Positions 14,747 through 24,243 are shown, numbered from the stretch's first letter. The stretch is 62,308 nucleotides of DNA from Gammaproteobacteria bacterium (GCA_030426355.1 JAUHYQ010000007.1:1-62308), one strand, 5' to 3'. A program made the numbers and translations. The notes: a model not told the origin generated them from the sequence alone.

Positions 14747-17700
14747 TCAGAAGTCATAGTTAAGACCGATCTCGAATTCACGACCGGTTTCGTATACCTG
14801 GAACGGTTGCCCGCCCTGGGTGAACTCGGTTTTCGAGTCCAGAATGTTGTCCAGCTTGACGCGCAGCTGCCAGTTATCTGAGAAGAACCACTTGTAACGA
14901 AGTCCAAGTTCGAAACGCGGTTCGGAAATAATGTTCGGCAATCCGGAAACGCCCACGTCGACTATGGTTTCGCCGTTCTGGTTCATCAGAAGAGTTACTT
15001 CCTGATTGTTCTCGATGTCGTCGTAGCCAAGCACGACGTTAAACGTGTAATCAGGTTGCCCTTGCAGCTTGCGTTTCTCGGTGCCGAGATCGACCTCTGA
15101 GTCGATCCAGCTGTAATTGCCGTAGATGAAAAAGGTGCGTGTCAAAGAATCGTTAAGGCCAAATTCCTTGCGGCCGTCGATTTCGAACCCGTATACCGTC
15201 GCTTTGTCAGCATTCTGGAAGGTGCGGGTATTGCCCGCTGTGCCCGAGGCAGTTACCACAACACGCTCAATGGGGTCGTCCAGTTCTTTACTGAATACAG
15301 CGACGCTGGCTGAGTCGCGATCGTCCCAGTAATACTCGTAGCGCGCGTCGAGGTTCAATGCGGACGAGGTCTCCAGCAGCGGATTGCCGCGGACACGAAT
15401 GTCGAAGTCCGGGTCAAAGAACACGGCGTTGGATGTTTCCTTGAAATCGGGTCGCGATATGGTCTTTGTCAGGGCAAAGCGCAGTTGCTGCTGCTCGCTG
15501 AGCAGGATGTTCAGGCCCAGGGCGGGCAGAAGTTCGCTCTCGTCGAGGCTCGACCGCACCGGCCCCTGGGCGCCCTCGGTCTGGAAGGTATCGGTTATCT
15601 GCTGATAGTCTTCGTAGCGGGCACCGACGATCACCTGATACTTGTCGTTTATCAGGGAATCCAGCGACACATATGCCGAATTCAGATCCAGTTCGGCTTC
15701 GTAGCTGTCACTGGAGAGTGTTTTGTCGAAAAATGCGAAGCCGGTCGAGGAGTCGCCCGTGATATTGGCGATCGTCAGGATATCGTCGACCCGGGTGTTC
15801 GGCGCGTTGTCTATACCGGGTATGGATGCGCCGCCAAAGTAGCCATAGGTCTCCGAGTCAGAATCGCGCTCGCGGTGAATGATCTGGCCGCCGAAGCTAA
15901 CCGTGGTTTCGGCCCAGTCACTGCTGAACGCGCGTTCGAGATCGAGCGAGCCGTCAAAGTTGTCATCAACCAGTTCATCGTAGCGTTTCGCCAGATCCGG
16001 AACGATCAGGTTGTAGATCCCGTCGTTACCGCGCAGGTCGAAACGCGCGTCGCGACGGTTCGGGGCATCACGGGTGGCTCGGCTGCCCGTAACCTGCCAG
16101 TTCAGTATCCAGTTTTCATCCTCACCGAGAATGTGATTGCCGGTGAACTGCTGAGAGATGAATTCACGCTCAACCCACTCGATGGTGCTGCGAATGGACG
16201 GCAGCAGTTCGTCGCCGTCGAAGCCGCTGCGAACTTTGGTTCGCCCGCCGCCGATGTGTGAGTAAAGCGTATTAGAGGTGTAACTGCCGTTCCCGACATT
16301 CAGCCCGATCGAGAACAGGCCGCTGATGTCGACTTCATTGGAATATTCGTCGAATGCAAAATCGTCGAGGGTGTCGCCCTGATTATCGTAAGTGCGCTCT
16401 ATGCCCTCGCGCTGGCTCCATTCGTTCTTGTAGTTGGCTGCTGCGAACACTCCGAACTCGGCATCACGCCAGTCGAGATCCCACACATCGCCATAGCTCG
16501 CGCCAAAACTGATGTCCGGGTTGGCGGTACGCTTGACGGCATCCCAGTCATCCTTGAGCAGAATGCCGCCCAGGCGTTGCAGTTCCTGTTCGATCACCGG
16601 TCCTTGCGGCCCAAGAATATCCGTGTACTCGAGAACGTCTGAGATGGCCCTGAGTGGCGAGTTGTCTGAACGCTCACCGTCGTCGTAACCCGCCCAATCA
16701 AAATCTGCGCGAATCGGATCCGCCCAGACATCCCGACCCGTCAGGTTGGAGGTGCCGCCCAGCGAGAAGTTGAACTGGCCACCGCCGTCTGCCGGGAATG
16801 TCCGGGTGTTTATAACCAGGTTGCCGCCCGTGCTTTCGCCGGGCATGGAGGCGACAAAGGTCTTTTTGATGTCGAGTTGGTTGACGATATTGGTGGGGAA
16901 CAAGTCCAGTGGCACGGTGCGCTTTACCGGGTCGGTCGAGGGCAGCGTGGCGCCGTTCAGCGTGGTGGTTATGTAGCGTCCGCCCAGACCGCGGATGAAG
17001 ATGAAGCGATTATCGACGACGGTGACAGCGGGTATGCGCACCACCGATGCGGCCACGTCTGAATCACCGAAGCGGGCGAGTTCACCGATGCCCAGCATAT
17101 CGACAACGCCTTGCGAGTAGCGCTCGCTCTCGCCCAAAGCTACCGGGTTGTATTTCGCGACCGCAACGATTTCCTCAACACTGGGGCGCTGGATATCGAG
17201 GCCGAGATCGGTCATGCCGCCGCGGAGCGTGAAATTTGCGCCACGCTGTACGTTGGCGACAACGCGGATGTTGTCAATGTCCTGTTCGCCCAGGTCGGGG
17301 TCGAGCACCGCAAATGTGTAAATTCCTCGGGGCAGAACCAGCTGGTAGTTGCCGTCCGCATCAGTCGTCGTCTTTATCTGCGTCCGACGCACCATGACCG
17401 GTGTATTGGCAACGGGTGTGCCGTTGCTGGTTGTTATGCGGCCGAGAACGGTGCCGGTTGCGGCTTCGGCCCGCACTTCGGCCGTTTCGTTCTTGAAGTG
17501 TTGCTCAATACGCACGCGCGGCCGGTCCAGGCCCAGCAGCAGCACACTGATATCAACGTACTGACCGGCCGCCGAGTCAAAACGAAAGGTATGCAGCGTA
17601 TTGCCGTTGTCGCTAATCTGAACGCTGTGCGCACCGGGCGTCAGGTCGAAGAACACGCCGCCGTCACCGCCGACCAGCTTTTCTTCACCGCCGTCGAACT

Positions 17701-17830
17701 GGACGGTGAGGCCTTCAGCCGGGTTTCTGTCCCGGAATACGTACAGCGCCAGTTCACCGTTGGCCAGCGCGCTGCCGGCGAACAGCAATAGGCCAAACGC
17801 TGCAGTCAGCATGGAAAAAGTTCTATTCAT
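14747..17830 (-). CDS. TonB-dependent receptor with N-terminal carboxypeptidase-like domain
   Basis: A 1027-residue outer-membrane receptor. The start chosen (MNRTFSML...) gives a signal peptide and has GAGGAA upstream; a frame 12 codons longer does not. Domains in order: signal to about 24, a beta domain about 25-120, a carboxypeptidase-regulatory-like domain (GRITTSNGTPVANTPVMVRR...) about 130-205, the plug about 225-350 with FIFIRGLGGRYITTTLNGATLPSTDP, then the beta-barrel ending in EFEIGLNYDF with terminal Phe. It imports a substrate across the outer membrane using TonB energy. The paired lipoprotein gene is 61 bp downstream. Confidence 0.92.
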   Translation of the reverse strand: MNRTFSMLTAAFGLLLFAGSALANGELALYVFRDRNPAEGLTVQFDGGEEKLVGGDGGVFFDLTPGAHSVQISDNGNTLHTFRFDSAAGQYVDISVLLLGLDRPRVRIEQHFKNETAEVRAEAATGTVLGRITTSNGTPVANTPVMVRRTQIKTTTDADGNYQLVLPRGIYTFAVLDPDLGEQDIDNIRVVANVQRGANFTLRGGMTDLGLDIQRPSVEEIVAVAKYNPVALGESERYSQGVVDMLGIGELARFGDSDVAASVVRIPAVTVVDNRFIFIRGLGGRYITTTLNGATLPSTDPVKRTVPLDLFPTNIVNQLDIKKTFVASMPGESTGGNLVINTRTFPADGGGQFNFSLGGTSNLTGRDVWADPIRADFDWAGYDDGERSDNSPLRAISDVLEYTDILGPQGPVIEQELQRLGGILLKDDWDAVKRTANPDISFGASYGDVWDLDWRDAEFGVFAAANYKNEWSQREGIERTYDNQGDTLDDFAFDEYSNEVDISGLFSIGLNVGNGSYTSNTLYSHIGGGRTKVRSGFDGDELLPSIRSTIEWVEREFISQQFTGNHILGEDENWILNWQVTGSRATRDAPNRRDARFDLRGNDGIYNLIVPDLAKRYDELVDDNFDGSLDLERAFSSDWAETTVSFGGQIIHRERDSDSETYGYFGGASIPGIDNAPNTRVDDILTIANITGDSSTGFAFFDKTLSSDSYEAELDLNSAYVSLDSLINDKYQVIVGARYEDYQQITDTFQTEGAQGPVRSSLDESELLPALGLNILLSEQQQLRFALTKTISRPDFKETSNAVFFDPDFDIRVRGNPLLETSSALNLDARYEYYWDDRDSASVAVFSKELDDPIERVVVTASGTAGNTRTFQNADKATVYGFEIDGRKEFGLNDSLTRTFFIYGNYSWIDSEVDLGTEKRKLQGQPDYTFNVVLGYDDIENNQEVTLLMNQNGETIVDVGVSGLPNIISEPRFELGLRYKWFFSDNWQLRVKLDNILDSKTEFTQGGQPFQVYETGREFEIGLNYDF

Positions 17831-17921
17831 TGCTTCCTCGTACCTGTAACCGGGTACGCAGCGCATTCACGCTGCGTCACGCATGTGTTGGGGCGGTATT
17901 ACAGGGGAAAAATATTTCAGG

Positions 17922-17939
17922 AATGTGAAGTTAATGTCA
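17922..17939 (-). promoter_or_regulatory. Direct repeat upstream of the TonB receptor, possible operator
   Basis: On the minus strand TGACATT and TCACATT are spaced by four bases, about 92 bp before the receptor start, with a TATTTT element shortly downstream. The 7-4-7 layout recalls PHO boxes, but only 11 of 17 positions match, so assignment to PhoB is speculative. Confidence 0.3.
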
Positions 17940-18049
17940 CAAATTGGCGACACGGCCGTCATGTTCTGGCCGTTGCCCTTGGAGCAGGTTTCCGCGGCAC
18001 GCATGGCCTGCGGAGGTTAATCGTTCTAATTTAACGATTGACGGTCTGG

Positions 18050-19138
18050 CTACCGCATCTGATTGTCACAATCAATGTCATGAAGGATCAGGACGCCTTC
18101 AAGCTCTGTTTGGAGCGCACCTAGCTGGGCACAGCTAAGGCTGCTTGAGCGCAGGTCCAAACGATCAAGATCACTGAGTTGACCCAGCAGATCGAGGTCG
18201 GTTGCGGGTGTGCCGGCCAGATTCAGCCGCGTAAGGCTGCTTATGTCTGAGATGGGTCCGATCTCAAGGATGGGGTTTCTTGCAGCCTGTAATTCAAACA
18301 GTCGTGCATGCTTTCGCAGCGGACTCAGGTCACTAATGTTGTTCGTGTTCAGGTCCAGAATCAGGATGCCGGGCAATTCTTCAATAATCGCAATATCTTC
18401 GAGCTGGTTTTGATTGAGAACCAACACTTCAAGTTGCCTGAGCTTTCCCAGCCCGCTGATGTCATGGACCTTGTTATCTTCAAGATTGAGAGAGCGCAGC
18501 CGTTCAAGATGTTCAACTCCCGTGATGTTGCTGATGGCGTTATGCCCTACGGACAGATATTCCAGACGAGTTAACCCTTCGGCCCAGTTCAACGCTTCGA
18601 GACGGTTATGAACAAGTGACAGCGTGTGCAGGCTAAACCGCGCGGCCGAGACGTTCGGAGTCGCAATGTTGTTGTAGCCAAGGTCAACTTCCTCCAGCTT
18701 GGTCAATTGACTCAAGGGTGTCATGTCAGTGATGTCGTTGTGGGCGAGATTTACCCGTTGCAGGTTTATCAGGTTCTGTATGCCCTCCAGAGACTCGATT
18801 TGAGCAGTCGCGGGATTCGTGCATTCCAGGTCGGTGATATCCCCCAGGTGATCCGATTCGAGACGATCGGCTTCATCCTGTAAGCACTGCCGCAGAACAG
18901 GGTCGCCCACCGTTAACTCACTGATGGGCGTGTAGACCGTCAGGCCCGAGTCAAGGCCTTTATCGTCGGTCGCCAGCGTCAGTACACCCAGTATGAATAT
19001 CCCCAGACAGACCAGAAAAATAATGGTCCTGAACGGCCCGATCGGGCGGGCGGAAGGTGGCAGAGTGCTGGTGGGCAAAGGTTCGCGCTTCTTCTCAGGG
19101 TTACTGTCGCCAGTATTGTTGCTCGGCTTGTTGGTCAT
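18050..19138 (-). CDS. Membrane-anchored leucine-rich-repeat protein
   Basis: A 362-residue protein. A Pro/Ser-rich cytoplasmic N-terminus (1-35) precedes one membrane helix (about 37-57), then a linker with a conserved-looking LRQCLQDEA helix and about nine leucine-rich repeats of the 22-residue internalin type (L-x-x-L-x-x-L-x-L-x-x-N-x-I/L-x-D-I) from about 115 to 345. The repeats should project into the periplasm and mediate protein binding. Its ligand is unknown. It stands 30 bp downstream of trkH on the same strand and may share its transcript. Confidence 0.85.
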   Translation of the reverse strand: MTNKPSNNTGDSNPEKKREPLPTSTLPPSARPIGPFRTIIFLVCLGIFILGVLTLATDDKGLDSGLTVYTPISELTVGDPVLRQCLQDEADRLESDHLGDITDLECTNPATAQIESLEGIQNLINLQRVNLAHNDITDMTPLSQLTKLEEVDLGYNNIATPNVSAARFSLHTLSLVHNRLEALNWAEGLTRLEYLSVGHNAISNITGVEHLERLRSLNLEDNKVHDISGLGKLRQLEVLVLNQNQLEDIAIIEELPGILILDLNTNNISDLSPLRKHARLFELQAARNPILEIGPISDISSLTRLNLAGTPATDLDLLGQLSDLDRLDLRSSSLSCAQLGALQTELEGVLILHDIDCDNQMR

Positions 19139-19168
19139 GTATGGGGCTCCTCGCTAGCGCGCTCTGTT

Positions 19169-20641
19169 TCAGGCTCGCCAGAATTCGGGCGTTAGCAATA
19201 CCAGTACGGTGAAAATTTCCAGACGTCCGATGATCATGGCGACAGCCAAGGTGTACTTTTCAAAGCCGCTTATTGATTGAAAGTTACTGGCCACGTCGCC
19301 CAGGCCGGGGCCTAGATTATTCAAACAGGTTGCCACCGCACCAAAGGCACTTACCTGATCGAGGCCGTCGGCCATCAGAATCATCATGAGGGTGGCAAAA
19401 ACCACCACGTAGGCAGCGAAAAAGGCCCATACGCCGCGCACGATGTTGTCGGAGACGCTCTTGCCGTCCACGAGTACCGGCTTGACGATATTGGGGTGAA
19501 TCAGGCGCATTATCTCAACTTTGGCCTGACGCACCATCACGATGAAGCGCAATACTTTCATGCCGCCCGCAGTAGACCCCGCGCAACCGCCCACAAAACT
19601 AATAAATATCATCAATACCGGTAACATTAGCGGCCACGCTGAAAAATCATCAATCGCAAAACCAGTGCTGGTGATTACCGACACGACGGTAAAAAGCGCT
19701 GAGCGAAAAGCGCCTGGTGCGGGGTCATAGTCATCGGTCCAGGCCAGCGTCAAACCCACCACAACCACAATGGAGACGGTAAAAACAATAAAACTGCGCA
19801 CTTCATCGCTATGAAAATAAACTGTTGGCCGGCCGCGGGTAAAAGCAGCAAAGTGAACACCGAAATTGATTGCGCCTAGAAGCATAAATACAACGGCTAT
19901 GGTTTCTATCGCGGTGCTGTCAAAGTAGCCCAGGCTGGCATCGTGTGTCGAAAAGCCGCCTGTTGAAACCGTGGTGAATGCATGCCCCACCGCGTCAAAA
20001 AGGTCCATGCCTGCTATCCAGTAAAGGCTCGCGCAGCTCACCGTCAGAAACAGATAAATACCCCACAATGCACGCGCCGTTTCTGCAAGCCGTGGGGTCA
20101 GTTTGTCACCCTTTACCGGCCCTGGCGTTTCCGCTTTCATGAGTTGCATCCCGCCGATGCCGAGTACGGGTAATAGCGCGATGGCCGATACGATTACACC
20201 GATACCGCCGATCCATTGAATCTCCTGTCGATAGAACAGCAATGAGCGGGGCAGCAAATCCAGACTTGTTAAAACAGTGGCGCCGGTTGTGGTAATCCCC
20301 GATGCAGACTCAAACAGCGCATCGGAGTAACTGATTGGCAGGCTGAAATAGAAGGGCAAGCTGCCAAGCAGGCTGAGAGACAGCCACAGCAGCGCAACAA
20401 TAATAAAGCCGTCTTTAAGCTGCAGTCGGGTAGGTTGCAGAATCCCGTAGAGCAGCATAAGACTGCCTACCGGTATCGCGATGGCGAGTTGCTTTAGCCA
20501 CATCGACAATAATGCGTCGTGGTAGAAGAACGACATGGCCAGCGGTGGGACCAGCATCGCGCAGAATGCCAGCATGAGTGCGCCACTGACCAGAACGATA
20601 ACTGTTCTGAACGCGGCAGCGGATGTCGATTTGCCCTGCAT
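19169..20641 (-). CDS. trkH: TrkH-family potassium uptake protein
   Basis: A 490-residue inner-membrane channel subunit with four M1-P-M2 repeats. The filter-like segments S-G-I-T-T-T-G-A, T-V-S-T-G-G-F-S, V-I-T-S-T-G-F and L-N-N-L-G-P-G-L are all present. Partners with a TrkA-type NAD-binding regulator to import K+; no trkA is visible in the window. The gene starts an operon that continues into the leucine-rich-repeat gene. Length is normal for the family. Confidence 0.93.
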   Translation of the reverse strand: MQGKSTSAAAFRTVIVLVSGALMLAFCAMLVPPLAMSFFYHDALLSMWLKQLAIAIPVGSLMLLYGILQPTRLQLKDGFIIVALLWLSLSLLGSLPFYFSLPISYSDALFESASGITTTGATVLTSLDLLPRSLLFYRQEIQWIGGIGVIVSAIALLPVLGIGGMQLMKAETPGPVKGDKLTPRLAETARALWGIYLFLTVSCASLYWIAGMDLFDAVGHAFTTVSTGGFSTHDASLGYFDSTAIETIAVVFMLLGAINFGVHFAAFTRGRPTVYFHSDEVRSFIVFTVSIVVVVGLTLAWTDDYDPAPGAFRSALFTVVSVITSTGFAIDDFSAWPLMLPVLMIFISFVGGCAGSTAGGMKVLRFIVMVRQAKVEIMRLIHPNIVKPVLVDGKSVSDNIVRGVWAFFAAYVVVFATLMMILMADGLDQVSAFGAVATCLNNLGPGLGDVASNFQSISGFEKYTLAVAMIIGRLEIFTVLVLLTPEFWRA

Positions 20642-20849
20642 GTTGGGAGCCGGTAAAAACTCTATTCAGGATTCGTGAGCCGACGGAATGCTTATTCTAA
20701 CGCGCGCGATGGTGAATACGCTCCTTGCGAGCGCGCCTGCAAAAAGCGCTGCAAAAAAGCGCTAGAATCGTAGCAATAAACAGGGCTTATTGCACTTGAT
20801 CGCCCAAGTTTTGTCGTTATTGACAGCATTACCGGATGACGGAGTTCTG

Positions 20850-22067
20850 ATGAAAAACACCATGATTTCAGTTGTTTTAGGTGCTTTTGCGGCACTTGCT
20901 CTCGGTTGCGCCACACAACCCGCATCACATGGCGAGTTGTTCACGGTCGATACGCACGTGGACATTTTGCGTATTGATGAGGCAGGTGACAAAGACTACC
21001 TCGACTTGCCGGACGTGCAGGTCGATTTGCGCAAAATGGAGGCGGGCGGGCTGGATGCTGTCTTTTTCATATTGTTTTCGCAGCAAGGTGAACTGACTGT
21101 CGAGGGCTACGCGGCTGCAAAAGAAGAGGCACTGGCGCGCCATGCGACGATCAAGCGCATGCTGGACATGCACCCGGATCGTATTGAGCTGGCCCGCAGT
21201 GTCGCCGATGCCCGGCGTATTCATCGCTCCGGCAGGCAGGTTGCGTTCCTGGGCATGGAGAACGGTTTTCCGCTGGCGACCGATCCCGCTAACTTGCAAG
21301 AGTACTTTGATCTGGGCGTGCGTTATCTGGGCATCATGCACATGGGTCACAATGACCTCGGGGATTCAGCTGATCCCAGCCGGGAGCGCCGCGAGAAAAA
21401 AATTCTCCACGGTGGTCTGACGGATGCCGGGCGCGCCATGGTAGCTGAAGCGAATCGTCTGGGCATTATGGTTGACGTATCGCATGCGCATCGCGATACC
21501 GCCATCGAGCTTGCACAAGTTTCCAAGGCACCTGTAATCGCTTCGCATTCTGCAGTGCGCGCGCTCAATGATATCCCGCGCAACATGGACGATGATCAGC
21601 TCAGGGCCGTGCAGGCATCCGGCGGCGTGGTGCAGGTGGTGGCGTTTAACAGCCACTTAAAGAAGAACCCGCCCGAGCGCCTGCCAGCCTTGTTGAAAAT
21701 GTTTCGCGAACTGGGCCTGACGCAAGGCATGCCCGACGTGGATGCGATGGAACCGGAGGTCCGTGAAAAATACCTCGCCGGTTATGCAGAGATTGACGCT
21801 AAATACCCCAAAGTGACGGCCACCGTTGCAGATTTTGTGGATCATATCGATTACGCGGTACAGCTGATCGGCATAGATCACGTTGGTATCGCGTCCGATT
21901 TTGGGGGGGGCGGCGGCGTGGAAGGATGGCAGAATGCGGCCGAGACGCCGAATGTCACGCGCGAACTGGTGGCCCGTGGCTACAGCTGGAAAGACATACA
22001 AAAGTTGTGGGGCGGTAACCTGCTGAGGGTGTTGGACGACGTGCAGCGCAAGGCCCAAAAAGGTTGA
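20850..22067 (+). CDS. Membrane dipeptidase (peptidase M19 family), exported
   Basis: A 405-residue zinc peptidase. The ATG has GGAG 5 bp upstream and gives a lipoprotein-type signal, L-A-L-G-C near residue 20. Family landmarks: T-H-V-D (metal ligands), G-M-E-N, G-I-M-H-M-G-H-N, D-V-S-H-A-H, A-S-H-S-A-V-R-A-L-N-D-I-P-R-N and G-I-D-H-V-G-I-A-S-D-F-G-G-G. M19 enzymes cleave dipeptides, often with a D-residue, in the envelope. Stop overlaps the start of the UbiA-family gene. Confidence 0.92.
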   Translation: MKNTMISVVLGAFAALALGCATQPASHGELFTVDTHVDILRIDEAGDKDYLDLPDVQVDLRKMEAGGLDAVFFILFSQQGELTVEGYAAAKEEALARHATIKRMLDMHPDRIELARSVADARRIHRSGRQVAFLGMENGFPLATDPANLQEYFDLGVRYLGIMHMGHNDLGDSADPSRERREKKILHGGLTDAGRAMVAEANRLGIMVDVSHAHRDTAIELAQVSKAPVIASHSAVRALNDIPRNMDDDQLRAVQASGGVVQVVAFNSHLKKNPPERLPALLKMFRELGLTQGMPDVDAMEPEVREKYLAGYAEIDAKYPKVTATVADFVDHIDYAVQLIGIDHVGIASDFGGGGGVEGWQNAAETPNVTRELVARGYSWKDIQKLWGGNLLRVLDDVQRKAQKG

Positions 22068-23005
22068 TGAAGCACGGTAGCCATCTTTCGTACCTGCGGA
22101 TCTGCATTCAAACCATACGCGCACCGTTCTTACTGCTAACGCTGGTCTGCGTATTTCTTGGCGCGGCGACGGCGGTCGCGTCTGGCTACAACATCAGTTC
22201 AGTCGATATGGGTCTGGTGCTGACAGGAGCGCTGGCTGCGCATATTACTGTGAACGTTCTTAATGAATACCTTGATTGCAAGAGCGGGTTGGATGCCCTG
22301 ACCACACGGACACCTTTCAGCGGCGGCAGCGGGGCGCTGGTTCAGCACCCCGACGCGCTGGGCGGCGCATTGTATCTGGCCATTGGCGCGCTCACCGTAT
22401 CCATCCTCACCGGGCTGTATTTTGTATTCAACGGGGCGTTGTTGCTGCTACCGATAGGGGCTGTCGGCATCGCAATTGTACTGACCTACACCCCATGGCT
22501 GAACCGATTGCCATGGCTTTGTCTGCTGGCGCCGGGGCTGGCATTTGGCCCCTTGATGGTGGTTGGCACCCATGTTGCATTGACGGGTGAATACACTGCG
22601 TTGGTCCTGCTGGCATCGTTGCTACCTTTTTTCCTGACCAATAATCTGTTGTTGCTGAACCAGTATCCGGACATGTCCCCTGATCGGAGCGCCGGGCGCA
22701 AGACCTTCCCGGTAATGTACGGTATTCACAACAGTTCAAGAGTGTACGGCTCGTTCCTGTTCCTGGCAGGCGTCACGGTACTGGCCGGTATTCGGCTGGA
22801 GCTATTGCCCACGTTGAGCAGTGTTTGCCTGTTTGCACTGAGCGCCGGAGTGCCGGCGGTTACGGGGGCTACAAAATATGCACAGTCAGCTGTCCGAATC
22901 ACGCCCTTTCTGGCCATCAATGTTGCGGTGGCGCTGCTGACCCCGCTGCTGCTTGGGTTGTCGGTTCTGATTGCCTGGAAACCGGGTTCGGGGCTCATGC
23001 AATGA
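22067..23005 (+). CDS. UbiA-family prenyltransferase
   Basis: A 312-residue polytopic membrane protein with about nine helices. The first Asp-rich motif is N-x-x-N-E-Y-L-D-C-K-S-G-L-D near residue 65 and the second is N-Q-Y-P-D-M-S-P-D near 205, the two Mg2+-prenyl-diphosphate sites of the UbiA superfamily. Layout resembles MenA-like enzymes that prenylate aromatic acids, but no menaquinone or ubiquinone gene is adjacent, so the acceptor is undecided. The ATG at 22067 overlaps the upstream TGA; a TTG one codon earlier is possible. Confidence 0.85.
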   Translation: MKHGSHLSYLRICIQTIRAPFLLLTLVCVFLGAATAVASGYNISSVDMGLVLTGALAAHITVNVLNEYLDCKSGLDALTTRTPFSGGSGALVQHPDALGGALYLAIGALTVSILTGLYFVFNGALLLLPIGAVGIAIVLTYTPWLNRLPWLCLLAPGLAFGPLMVVGTHVALTGEYTALVLLASLLPFFLTNNLLLLNQYPDMSPDRSAGRKTFPVMYGIHNSSRVYGSFLFLAGVTVLAGIRLELLPTLSSVCLFALSAGVPAVTGATKYAQSAVRITPFLAINVAVALLTPLLLGLSVLIAWKPGSGLMQ

Positions 23006-23023
23006 GGGGTATACTCGGCCGAA

Positions 23024-23800
23024 ATGGACAAAAAAGATTACTACGTTCACCTTGAACGCCTGCAGATTGAACTCAGCAAGTTGCAGGATTGGGTCACGGC
23101 CACCGGCTATCGAGCGGTGGTACTGTTTGAAGGGCGCGACACCGCAGGTAAAGGCGGTACCATCCGTGCATTGACAGAGAAGCTTAGCCCGCGCGTGTTT
23201 CGCACGGTGGCCTTGCCCAAGCCGTCCGACCGGCAGCAAACGCAGTGGTACTTTCAGCGCTACGTTGAACACTTGCCGGCTGCCGGCGAGGTCGTGCTGT
23301 TTGATCGTAGCTGGTACAACCGCGCCGGGGTTGAAGTGGTGATGGGTTTTTGTACAGAACAGCAACGCGACGATTTCCTGGCAGTCTGTCCGGGCTTTGA
23401 GCAGGAGCTGGTGCGCGATGGGATCAACCTGGTGAAGTATTGGCTCGAAGTCAGTAGCAGCGAGCAAAAAAAGCGCCTGCAGGAGCGCATTGATGAGCGC
23501 GTAAAAAACTGGAAGTTCAGTGGCATGGATATTGAGGCGCGCCGGCGCTGGTACGATTATTCTCGGGCGCGCGACATCATGATGGATGCCACCGATACAG
23601 AACTGAACCCGTGGCATATCGTTAGCGCAGACGACCAGCGCGCAGCGCGCCTGAACTGCCTGTCGCACCTGCTGAGTGTGATCCCCTATCACGACACCAG
23701 CACCGACCCGATTGAATTGCCGCCGCGAGGCAAAGACAACCAATACGACGATCAGGCCGCCATGCAGAATCGCCGTTATGTCCTGGAACATTTCAAATAA
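23024..23800 (+). CDS. ppk2: Polyphosphate kinase 2 (PPK2 family)
   Basis: A 258-residue P-loop kinase. Walker A is G-R-D-T-A-G-K-G-G at 37-45, Walker B is V-V-L-F-D-R-S-W-Y-N-R-A-G, and the lid carries R-R-R-W. One-domain PPK2 enzymes transfer phosphate between polyphosphate and nucleotides; the short single-domain form often phosphorylates ADP or GDP, which I infer but cannot prove. It starts 18 bp after the prenyltransferase gene and is followed 12 bp later by the EncFtn gene, so the three may be co-transcribed. Confidence 0.93.
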   Translation: MDKKDYYVHLERLQIELSKLQDWVTATGYRAVVLFEGRDTAGKGGTIRALTEKLSPRVFRTVALPKPSDRQQTQWYFQRYVEHLPAAGEVVLFDRSWYNRAGVEVVMGFCTEQQRDDFLAVCPGFEQELVRDGINLVKYWLEVSSSEQKKRLQERIDERVKNWKFSGMDIEARRRWYDYSRARDIMMDATDTELNPWHIVSADDQRAARLNCLSHLLSVIPYHDTSTDPIELPPRGKDNQYDDQAAMQNRRYVLEHFK

Positions 23801-23812
23801 AGGAGAACAGCA

Positions 23813-24100
23813 ATGTCTAACGAAGGCTATCACGAGCCCATTAACGAACTCTCGGATGAAACGCGCGACATGCACCGAGCCATCACTTCATTGATGGAGG
23901 AGCTGGAAGCAGTTGACTGGTACAACCAGCGAGTTGATGCCTGCAAGGATAAAGAACTCAGGGCCATACTTGCGCATAACCGCGATGAAGAGAAAGAACA
24001 CGCCGCGATGACTCTTGAGTGGATTCGTCGCAAGGATCCGTCATTTGACAAAGAGCTGAAGGATTACCTGTTTACGGACAAAACCATCGCTCATGAGTAG
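23813..24100 (+). CDS. EncFtn-type ferritin-like protein, no encapsulin neighbour
   Basis: A 95-residue two-helix ferritin-like protein with an AAGGAGA site before its ATG. Residues match encapsulated ferritin: E30, E32, W36 and Y37 in helix 1 (MEELEAVDWYNQRVDA) and E60 and H63 in helix 2 (AHNRDEEKEHAAMTLEW). In that family two subunits form a di-iron ferroxidase site at their interface and mineralisation needs an encapsulin shell. Here the protein ends at LFTDKTIAHE, lacks the usual C-terminal shell-targeting tail, and no encapsulin gene follows. Iron binding is inferred; cellular location is unclear. Confidence 0.88.
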   Translation: MSNEGYHEPINELSDETRDMHRAITSLMEELEAVDWYNQRVDACKDKELRAILAHNRDEEKEHAAMTLEWIRRKDPSFDKELKDYLFTDKTIAHE

Positions 24101-24243
24101 GCTCTGATAACGAGGCTGAGTAACGGTTTCAGGAAATATGCAGGTTTATGTGGCTCTGTGGCCTTTTAATGGCTAAAATTCGCCGTCGCAAACAGCGACC
24201 AACCGAACGGGTGAATTCGGATATTTCTATTTTCACCAATAGT

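Noticed and set aside
15485-16261. 258-residue plus-strand frame in the TonB receptor gene
   Set aside because: Antisense shadow; the receptor frame is complete and conserved.
17922-17939. CRP-like site TGTGA...TCACA
   Set aside because: The half-sites are 8 bases apart rather than 6; a direct-repeat reading fits better.
20738-20768. Promoter for the dipeptidase gene (TAGAAT at 20763)
   Set aside because: A good -10 but no acceptable -35 at 16-18 bp; the A-rich duplicated sequence there makes chance matches likely.
22067-23005. Naming the prenyltransferase menA or ubiA
   Set aside because: No quinone-pathway gene is adjacent and the acceptor-binding residues cannot be assigned by eye.
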